Notes under the pieces: model-generated
Seen by the model: the letters and a program-made list of their open reading frames with translations, nothing else
What the model was told of the DNA's origin: nothing
The model's database searches: none
Assembly (NCBI GenBank): GCA_024762915.1
Contig: JANTGL010000106.1
Span: 1 to 8,632, forward strand
Length of the DNA: 8,632 nt
Reading direction: 5' to 3'
From: Bacteroidales bacterium
Lineage (GTDB): Bacteria > Bacteroidota > Bacteroidia > Bacteroidales > JAADGE01
Part shown: one piece after another, positions 1 to 5,277 of the stretch
How the letters are laid out: each line of letters opens with the position of its first letter
Numbering within the stretch: the first letter of the stretch is position 1
Program-made: the position numbers and the translations under genes

Positions 1-318
1 CAATGGGGATTGGCAATCATCGGAACTTTATACAAAATATTTTGGTATAAACCGAAATATCGCGCAATTTCTGCTTTTGCTTATGTTGCTATGGGATTGG
101 TTATTGTTATTGCGGCAAAACCTTTAGCAGAAGTTATTGATAAAAAGTGTTTTATTTGGTTAGCAATCGGAGGAGCATCTTACATTATTGGTGTCATTTT
201 CTATCTTGCAAAAAAAATACCGTACGGACACGGAATTTTTCATTTATTTATCATCGGCGGAAGTTTTGCACATTTTTGGGCAATTTACAATTATGTTTTA
301 CCGAATTTAAAAATTTAA
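1..318 (+). CDS. Hemolysin III (TrhA/PAQR-like) membrane protein, 3' part only
   Basis: This gene is cut by the left edge. The frame is open from base 1 (Q-W-G-L-A) and gives the last 105 residues, so the TTG at base 10 is not a real start. Several hydrophobic segments are visible: one around IIGTLYKIFW, then SAFAYVAMGLVIVIAA, FIWLAIGGASYIIGVIFYLA and FHLFIIGGSFAHFWAIYNYV. The motif GGASYIIGVIFY followed by KKIPYGHGIFHLF and SFAHFWAIYNYV is the hallmark C-terminal part of the hemolysin III / TrhA family, a bacterial branch of the PAQR seven-helix membrane proteins. The HxxxH pair plus the later histidine match the conserved, probably metal-binding histidines of the family. Members sit in the inner membrane; their true biochemical role is poorly settled and the name 'hemolysin' should not be taken literally. 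The gene ends 4 nt before the DUF4442 gene, so the two are probably co-transcribed. Confidence 0.88.
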   Translation, partial: QWGLAIIGTLYKIFWYKPKYRAISAFAYVAMGLVIVIAAKPLAEVIDKKCFIWLAIGGASYIIGVIFYLAKKIPYGHGIFHLFIIGGSFAHFWAIYNYVLPNLKI

Positions 319-322
319 AAAT

Positions 323-820
323 ATGGACAAAGCTGAAATTTTCAGACAAACGGTCAGAAACAAATTTAAGTTTAAGTTATTTATGCTGAAAGAATTACCC
401 TCAGCATTTTTTTCAGGCATTAATGTTACCGAAATTACGGAAGAAAAAGCCGTTGTGCGTATTCCGTTTAAGTTTCTCACAAAAAATCCTTTCAAATCGA
501 TGTATTTTGCCTCGCAGGCAATGGCTGCCGAGTTGGCAACCGGTATTTTGGCTTTATCTCAAATTTCAGGCAGAAAACCCACAGTTTCAATGCTGGTTTT
601 TGATATGAATGCGCATTTCTCCAAAAAAGCCAGAACCGCTGTTAAATTTACTTGCACTAACGGAAGCGATATAAAAAATGCCGTAGAAAAAACCATTGCT
701 ACAGGCGAAGGTGTTACGGTTGAAGCTAAATCTGTCGGGATTGATAAGGACGGCGATATTGTTTCGGAATTTACCTTTGTTTGGACTTTTAAAGCTAAGA
801 AACAGAAAGAGGCAAAATAA
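323..820 (+). CDS. DUF4442 hotdog-fold protein (thioesterase-like)
   Basis: The protein has 165 residues, soluble, with no signal peptide. The whole length fits the DUF4442 family, which has a hotdog fold related to acyl-CoA thioesterases (PaaI-like). The recognisable core is around residues 48-75: a PFKFLTKNPFKSMYFA stretch followed by QAMAAELATG, corresponding to the hotdog helix and the conserved N/P/F and E/G residues of this family. The strands V87-F99, V107-C111, G130-V138 and I146-F156 complete the fold. The substrate is unknown; an acyl-thioester is the family-based guess. The ATG at 323 is only 4 nt after the hemolysin III stop and the homology begins soon after it, so this start is well supported. 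The C-terminus is a short Lys-rich tail (KAKKQKEAK), and the codons for this tail form the left arm of a terminator hairpin. Confidence 0.8.
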   Translation: MDKAEIFRQTVRNKFKFKLFMLKELPSAFFSGINVTEITEEKAVVRIPFKFLTKNPFKSMYFASQAMAAELATGILALSQISGRKPTVSMLVFDMNAHFSKKARTAVKFTCTNGSDIKNAVEKTIATGEGVTVEAKSVGIDKDGDIVSEFTFVWTFKAKKQKEAK

Positions 821-833
821 TTTTTGCCTCTTT
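806..833. terminator. Hairpin terminator overlapping the DUF4442 stop codon, probably bidirectional
   Basis: A perfect 12-bp inverted repeat has arms at 806-817 (AAAGAGGCAAAA) and 822-833 (TTTTGCCTCTTT), with a 4-nt loop at 818-821. On the + strand it is followed by one more T and then AAAATA; the T run inside the right arm serves as the U tract. The left arm is coding and the loop holds the TAA stop of the DUF4442 gene. The gene on the other strand ends at 854, only 20 nt away, so the same hairpin can end both convergent transcripts. Confidence 0.8.
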
Positions 834-853
834 TAAAATACAATCTCGATATT

Positions 854-3190
854 TTACCATTTGTCGGTAAATTTAATTCCCCAAACGGTGATATCATCTC
901 TTTGCTCTTCATCTCCTTGGTGTTTCGCTAATGTCTTGTCAATTAATCGTTTTTGATCGATTAGATCTAAATCTTTAGCTTCCTTCAGCATGTCAATAAA
1001 TTTCGGTGTACCGAATCGTTTTCTTTCTGAGTTGTTTTGGTCAATAATACCGTCAGTAGTCAACCACATGATATCATCTTTAAAAAGATAAAAATCTTTG
1101 TTTGTAAATTCAATATTCCCTCTTTTTTGCTTTGATCCGCCTATGGATCTTCTTTCAGAAGATAGAATTGTAATGTCATTATTATTGTGAGAAAAATAAT
1201 ATAAGTCAGATTTTGCACCGGAATAGGTAATATGAAAAGAATTATTTTCTTTCTCAATAACACAAACTGACATATCCATTCCGTCGTTGTTATCAGAGGT
1301 GTCTTGCCTTAATGCTGTTTTTACTTTTTGATCTAAAGTTTCTAAAATAGCTTTAGGGCTGGACAGATTTTGTTCCGAGACTATTTCACTTAATAAACGG
1401 CTTCCGATCATTGACATGAATGCTCCGGGAACTCCGTGGCCCGTACAATCAACAACAGCCATGAATAATTTGTCAGGCTTCCCGTCTTTACCGGGTTTTT
1501 CGGCATACCAATAGAAATCTCCGGAGACAACATCCCTCGGTTTAAAAATAATAAATGAATCAAAATGTTTTTCTAAATCATCAGGAAGCGGTAAAATTGC
1601 CTGTTGAATATTTTTAGCATAATTAATACTGGAGGTAATTAATTCATTTTGTTTTTCAATTTGATCTTTTTGTTTGTGAATTTCAAGTTCAGATTGCTTT
1701 TCTGCCGTAATATCCGTATCAATTGAAATTAGTTTGGTAACATCATTATTTTCATCTAAAATAGGTGTAATTGTTGTTTGTACCCAAATATCTCTTCCGT
1801 TTCTTGTTTTACTTAAATTTTGGTAGGAACCGGTTTGTTTCGATTCTATAATATTAGATATAATCGTTTGAACTTCCGGATTAGTACTGGCACTTATGAT
1901 GTTGTCATCCAACTCATTACGTAAAAGCTGAAGCGTGTAACCGTACATTCGCGTAAACCCGGCATTCACCCATTGGAAATTTCCTTTTACATCCATAATA
2001 GTTACGGCATTATCCGTTTCACTGGCAACAATTGACAGTTTTTCAAGTTCGGTATTGACAGATTCCAATAGTTTTGCTTGGTTTTGAATTTCGTCTTTTT
2101 GGGTATTGATAGCTACATATTGTTCGCTTAATTCTTTATTAACCTTTTGTTTGTTAATATAACTGTTAACAATAATAACCCCTAAAAATAAGAATATTAC
2201 AAGAGCTGCAATGGCAAAATAAATAATATTCTTTTGTGTTGCAACGGTTTGTTGAGATTGCCCCAGACTTTCTTGTTTCTTTTTTAATTCTTCTTCTTTA
2301 GTTTTCAAATCTTTGGTTTTCGACAGTATTTCTTTATTTAACTCCTCTGCAAACGCTTTTTGTTTTTCAATGTTTTGTTCTTGTATTTTCAAAAAAACTT
2401 GATTTTTAGTTAAATCTTTTCTTTGTTTCATCACTTCCGCACTCATCGAATCAAGTTTTATGTTTTGTACTTTAAGTTCTCCTTCTTTTGCGGAAATTAA
2501 ATATTCTTTACTTGAAATACTGTCTCTTTGAGCTTGAATCTTATTTTCTTGTTCTGTCAAGAGCTTTTCCTTATCTGCAATTTCTTTTATTTTTGCGTCT
2601 AATTTTTTTTGTTCAGCCAGAAATTTTTTGTTTGTTGCCGCATACATTTTTTGTATAGCTTCTCTACTACCCCCTGTTCTGATTAAGTTTCTTGAAAATA
2701 TTATGTTATTTTGTGAGGCAAGTCTCGAATTAATATCAAACGGTTTCGGATCTTTCGGGTCATTTTTTCTGAAATTAATAATACTGTAGGCCGGCTGTTT
2801 TGACCGGTCAGACATAATTAAAACATTCTTTTCTTTAAGTTTCTGATAGACAAACCCTAAATATGCATTTTCATTTCTGGAAACATAAACAATGTGATTT
2901 GCTTGAATATCAGCATAATTCAAATAACGAATAATTTCTACGGGTTTTCCTTTAATAGTTCCGGTTTTTGCCAGTTTTTGAAGTTCATCAAACAAGGATT
3001 TGGAAGAAAAAACACCAATGGTATAAGTCGTGATATTATCTTCATTTTCCCAAGTAACTCCGTATGAAATATTAAATATCCATTGAGCTCTTTGTTGATC
3101 TTCAGTTTGTTGAGCAAAACTTTGTTTTACCGTAAATGAAAGTATTAACAAGCTTATTATAAATATTGTAAATTTGCTTTGACGTTTCAT
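854..3190 (-). CDS. DUF4154 (YfiR-like) / coiled coil / PAS / SpoIIE PP2C phosphatase, membrane-spanning sensor
   Basis: The protein has 778 residues. Residues 1-26 form a Sec signal peptide ending SFA|QQ. Residues about 30-172 are a DUF4154/YfiR-like periplasmic domain, ending in the SRLASQNNIIFSRNLIRTGG region. Residues 180-320 are a long Lys/Glu-rich coiled coil, 321-345 one transmembrane helix, and 345-388 a second short coiled coil. Residues about 386-500 are a PAS domain with its PAC end (ISIDTDITAEK). Residues about 515-778 are a SpoIIE-type PP2C serine/threonine phosphatase. The metal-binding motifs look intact: SGDFYW (556-561), VVDCTGHGVPGAF (579-591), DGMDMS (636-641), TTDGIID (711-717) and QRDDITV (763-769). 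The layout implies that a periplasmic signal is passed through the coiled coil to a cytoplasmic phosphatase. SpoIIE-family enzymes commonly dephosphorylate anti-sigma-antagonist (STAS) proteins, but no STAS or anti-sigma gene is visible here, so the substrate is unknown. No good promoter lies in the 51 nt before the upstream remnant, so transcription may start beyond it. Confidence 0.88.
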   Translation of the reverse strand: MKRQSKFTIFIISLLILSFTVKQSFAQQTEDQQRAQWIFNISYGVTWENEDNITTYTIGVFSSKSLFDELQKLAKTGTIKGKPVEIIRYLNYADIQANHIVYVSRNENAYLGFVYQKLKEKNVLIMSDRSKQPAYSIINFRKNDPKDPKPFDINSRLASQNNIIFSRNLIRTGGSREAIQKMYAATNKKFLAEQKKLDAKIKEIADKEKLLTEQENKIQAQRDSISSKEYLISAKEGELKVQNIKLDSMSAEVMKQRKDLTKNQVFLKIQEQNIEKQKAFAEELNKEILSKTKDLKTKEEELKKKQESLGQSQQTVATQKNIIYFAIAALVIFLFLGVIIVNSYINKQKVNKELSEQYVAINTQKDEIQNQAKLLESVNTELEKLSIVASETDNAVTIMDVKGNFQWVNAGFTRMYGYTLQLLRNELDDNIISASTNPEVQTIISNIIESKQTGSYQNLSKTRNGRDIWVQTTITPILDENNDVTKLISIDTDITAEKQSELEIHKQKDQIEKQNELITSSINYAKNIQQAILPLPDDLEKHFDSFIIFKPRDVVSGDFYWYAEKPGKDGKPDKLFMAVVDCTGHGVPGAFMSMIGSRLLSEIVSEQNLSSPKAILETLDQKVKTALRQDTSDNNDGMDMSVCVIEKENNSFHITYSGAKSDLYYFSHNNNDITILSSERRSIGGSKQKRGNIEFTNKDFYLFKDDIMWLTTDGIIDQNNSERKRFGTPKFIDMLKEAKDLDLIDQKRLIDKTLAKHQGDEEQRDDITVWGIKFTDKW

Positions 3191-3241
3191 TTTATTTAAT
3201 TTTTTTAAATATATATTTCTTTTTGTCTACGAAATTTTAAC

Positions 3242-3475
3242 TTATTTGTTCTCTAAATCTTTAATTTTATTTTCTAAAAACAAAATTCGTTGCTTTAAAC
3301 TGTCAATTTCTCGTTTCTTTCCCTCAATTTTTTTTTGTTCAGCCAGGAATTTTTTATTTGTTTCTGCATACATCCTTTGAATATCTTGCCTGTTTCCGCC
3401 GGTTCGAATCAATTGTTTTGAAAGGACAATATGATCTTGTACTGCAAGTTTTGTATTTATGTCAAATGGTTTTAT
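3242..3475 (-). pseudogene. 5'-truncated remnant of a second DUF4154 (YfiR-like) protein
   Basis: The frame reads 77 codons, from I-K-P-F-D-I-N to a TAA at 3242-3244, with no internal stop. It is bounded upstream by an in-frame TAA at 3476-3478 and has no start codon before an internal ATG at residue 35. Residues 2-57 align without gaps to residues 149-204 of the neighbouring phosphatase: by eye 37 of 56 are identical, including RTGG and the run TNKKFLAEQKK. After that the two diverge: this copy has a short coiled-coil end (LKQRILFLENKIKDLENK) and then stops. The missing part would be the signal peptide and most of the DUF4154 domain, about 150 residues. The likely history is a stand-alone DUF4154 protein with a short coiled-coil tail, tandem to the fused gene, that lost its 5' part by deletion. 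A short translated peptide from the internal ATG (43 residues) is possible but not supported. Confidence 0.8.
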
Positions 3476-3539
3476 TTATTTAAAATTATAAGCAAAAACT
3501 ATACACAAACATACAAAAATAATACAATTTTAAATAAAT
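3474..3539. repeat. 14-bp inverted repeat at the break point of the DUF4154 remnant
   Basis: ATTTATTTAAAATT at 3474-3487 recurs as its exact reverse complement AATTTTAAATAAAT at 3526-3539, with 38 nt between. The left arm begins where the open frame of the DUF4154 remnant is lost. The arms are entirely A and T in a very AT-rich stretch, so chance is a serious alternative. Confidence 0.35.
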
Positions 3540-3571
3540 TGAATGTTTTTTTTAAGTTTTTCGTACTTTTA
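3539..3571 (+). promoter_or_regulatory. Possible promoter of the PAP2 gene
   Basis: A TTG at 3539-3541 is followed after 22 nt by TACTTTTA at 3564-3571, a 7 of 8 match to the Bacteroidota -7 element TAnnTTTG. The ATG of the PAP2 gene lies 28 nt further on. The spacing is slightly long and the region is very AT-rich, so this is tentative. Confidence 0.33.
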
Positions 3572-3599
3572 AGGCCTCTATTTATACTTATTAAAACTT

Positions 3600-4172
3600 A
3601 TGTTGTATAATTTTATTGAACATATCATTCAAATTGATGTCGATTTTTTTCTTTTTTTAAATCAATACCACAATCATTTTTTTGATGTGATAATGACTTT
3701 TGTCAGCGGAAAATATTCTTGGATTCCGCTTTATTTGTTTATTCTGTATTTAATTCTGAGAAAATTTAAGTTTAAAAAAGGACTCATTCTTTTTTTCGGT
3801 ATCCTTTTCTTAATTGCTTTGTCGGATCAAACATCCGTATTCCTTTTTAAGTTTACTTTTCTTCGATACAGACCGTGTTTTAATCCCGCAATTTCAAATA
3901 GTGTTCATGTTGTTAATATTCCGGGCGGGAAATACGGATTTATATCTTCACATGCTTCAAATGTATTTGCATTAGCCCTATTCACAACTTTAATATTAAA
4001 AAACAACTATTATTCAATATTTATTTTCTTCTGGGCTTCTCTTGTAGCATACAGCAGAATATACTTGGGAGTTCATTATCCGCTTGATATTTTGTCAGGA
4101 GCACTTTGGGGAATGTTTTTAGCCTATCTGTTTTTTGTTTTACACAAAAAATACCTTGTTAAAATGGAATAA
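3600..4172 (+). CDS. PAP2-family membrane phosphatase
   Basis: The protein has 190 residues and about five to six hydrophobic segments (around 13-33, 41-54, 60-80, 118-133, 136-151 and 164-181). The three motifs of the PAP2 / phosphatidic acid phosphatase superfamily are present. The first is KFTFLRYRP (KX6RP, K84, R91, P92). The second is ISSHAS (S116-H118), where the family usually has PSGH. The third is SRIYLGVHYPLD (SRX5HX3D, S152, R153, H159, D163). These residues form the active site facing the periplasm in integral membrane members. Typical substrates are undecaprenyl diphosphate, phosphatidylglycerophosphate or phosphatidate, and the sequence alone does not choose between them. The length is normal for a bacterial PAP2 protein. 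The ATG is the first in frame and leads straight into the protein. It has its own upstream region and is not in an operon here. Its stop is 1 nt from the stop of the convergent - strand gene. Confidence 0.9.
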   Translation: MLYNFIEHIIQIDVDFFLFLNQYHNHFFDVIMTFVSGKYSWIPLYLFILYLILRKFKFKKGLILFFGILFLIALSDQTSVFLFKFTFLRYRPCFNPAISNSVHVVNIPGGKYGFISSHASNVFALALFTTLILKNNYYSIFIFFWASLVAYSRIYLGVHYPLDILSGALWGMFLAYLFFVLHKKYLVKME

Positions 4173-4173
4173 T

Positions 4174-4794
4174 TTATTTCTTTTTATAATGATATTTTAC
4201 AGATTCATTTTTATACTTACTTGTGTCTAAGGGGATTGTATGTCTGCTGCGTTTAAGATGTAAACCGCATTCCGGGCAACTTAAATCAATATCAGATAAA
4301 TAATAACCGCATGCCGGACATCTGTTTTTATCGTTCAGCCATGTTTCTTGTTCTTTGGAAAGGGATTCTTTTTCAGAAACCGATAATTTATTCTTTTCCA
4401 AAATATTTGAAATTACAGAATGGATGTAACTGTTGATAATCATAATGTTAAGGATGTAAAAAAAAATAGAAAACAAAGAAGCAAACCAAAAAAAGAAACT
4501 CAAAGAAGCATAAGAAAATAAAGCTGCAAAAATTATAACAATAAGAATAATTTTAAGTAATTGATCTAAATGAATTGTGTAATTAATTTCACCTGAAATA
4601 ATCTCAAATTCAAATAAAAACGGGATTTTCAAAAATGGTGAATGTGCTTTGAGTATATCGATTTTATCGGAATCTGCTGATGTAAAAGAATGTGTCCGTA
4701 ATAATTTTTTTACAATAAGAGATTCTATGCTGCTTAAACTCTTCTTGTTATCGTAGAAATAAATTTTATCGGAATATGTATAAGGGAAACTCAA
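4174..4794 (-). CDS. Unknown membrane protein with C-terminal zinc ribbon
   Basis: I do not recognise the family. The 206-residue reading has three parts. An N-terminal soluble part (1-77) begins SFPYTYSDKIYFYD. Two adjacent hydrophobic segments (about 78-98 and 99-122) form a probable hairpin in the inner membrane. The C-terminal part carries a zinc ribbon, CPACGYYLSDIDLSCPECG, with cysteines 159, 162, 173 and 176, followed by a basic tail ending YHYKKK. The knuckles (CPxCG and CPxCG) suggest a structural zinc site. The start is uncertain: no ATG exists before codon 117, and the frame opens with TTG at 4794, two codons after the TAA of the Hpt gene in the same frame. This fits either translational coupling with a TTG start or an original fusion broken by one stop codon. 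It is co-transcribed with the Hpt gene, which hints at a signalling role, but this is inference only. Confidence 0.65.
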   Translation of the reverse strand: MSFPYTYSDKIYFYDNKKSLSSIESLIVKKLLRTHSFTSADSDKIDILKAHSPFLKIPFLFEFEIISGEINYTIHLDQLLKIILIVIIFAALFSYASLSFFFWFASLFSIFFYILNIMIINSYIHSVISNILEKNKLSVSEKESLSKEQETWLNDKNRCPACGYYLSDIDLSCPECGLHLKRSRHTIPLDTSKYKNESVKYHYKKK

Positions 4795-4797
4795 CTC

Positions 4798-5160
4798 TTA
4801 AGAAAATGTGTTTTCTAAAATTTTAATTTCTGATACGGCATTTTCACAATCCGAAATAAAATCAAAAATTCGATCTTCATAGGTCTCCGGATTTAATGAA
4901 TTTCGAATATCTGTTTCCAATAATTTCAGAAAGTCAGCTTGTTTGGTCATTCCGAAAATAGAAATACTTGATTTGGCTTTATGAATAAGTTCTGCCAAAT
5001 CTTTATAGTTTTTAGTATTTAAAAATTCGGGTAATTCTTTTTTATATGTTTGAACTTGTTCTTTAAACAAAGAAAATATTTTTTTTATAAAATCGTTATT
5101 TTCTGAAACACCATATAAATAATCAGTGTTAATAAATTTATAATTATAAGGTGTTTTCAT
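4798..5160 (-). CDS. Hpt (histidine phosphotransfer) domain protein
   Basis: The protein has 120 residues and consists almost entirely of one Hpt domain, an all-helical four-helix bundle that carries phosphate between histidine kinases and response regulators. The signature is around residues 54-82: LAELIHKAKSSISIFGM, where H60 is the probable phosphorylated histidine and K63/S64 match the usual HxxKSS pattern with G70 closing the helix. Helices before it (22-48) and after it (72-88, 93-117) fit the fold. It has no signal peptide or membrane segment, so it acts in the cytoplasm. No histidine kinase or receiver domain is encoded in this window, so its partners are elsewhere. It is the first gene of a two-gene unit with the zinc-ribbon membrane protein. 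The ATG at 5160 is preceded by a 72-nt leader from a good promoter. Confidence 0.82.
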   Translation of the reverse strand: MKTPYNYKFINTDYLYGVSENNDFIKKIFSLFKEQVQTYKKELPEFLNTKNYKDLAELIHKAKSSISIFGMTKQADFLKLLETDIRNSLNPETYEDRIFDFISDCENAVSEIKILENTFS

Positions 5161-5178
5161 GATTATTTATTTATGCAG

Positions 5179-5210
5179 TTGACGAAATGAAATAAAAAAT
5201 ATTATTTTTG
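5179..5210 (+). promoter_or_regulatory. Promoter of the TPR / OmpA operon
   Basis: TTG at 5179-5181 and TATTTTTG at 5203-5210, spaced 21 nt, match the Bacteroidota housekeeping promoter (-33 TTG, -7 TAnnTTTG) exactly in the -7 element. Transcription would begin around 5217, giving a leader of about 60 nt before the ATG at 5278. Confidence 0.6.
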
Positions 5211-5238
5211 TTCTTTATTCTTATTTTTTGTGAATAAA

Positions 5239-5269
5239 CAAATCTACAAAAAAAATTAAAACTATTCAA
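5239..5269 (-). promoter_or_regulatory. Promoter of the Hpt / zinc-ribbon unit
   Basis: Read on the - strand, TTG at 5269-5267 is followed after 20 nt by TAGATTTG at 5246-5239, a full match to TAnnTTTG with standard spacing. Transcription would begin near 5232 and run through the + strand promoter region to the ATG at 5160, so the two divergent transcripts overlap in their leaders. Confidence 0.6.
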
Positions 5270-5277
5270 TTTAAATT

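Noticed and set aside
559..912. 117-codon - strand open frame opposite the DUF4442 gene
   Set aside because: It lies across the DUF4442 gene, the terminator hairpin and the end of the phosphatase gene, and its sequence has no recognisable domain; it is the antisense shadow.
3506..3513. TATGTTTG on the - strand as a definite promoter
   Set aside because: It matches TAnnTTTG, but no TTG lies about 20 nt upstream and the region is so AT-rich that single-box matches are expected; kept only as an idea for the phosphatase leader.
3553..3600. 8-bp inverted repeat TAAGTTTT / AAAACTTA flanking the possible PAP2 promoter
   Set aside because: The arms are short, AT-rich and 32 nt apart; not enough to call an operator.
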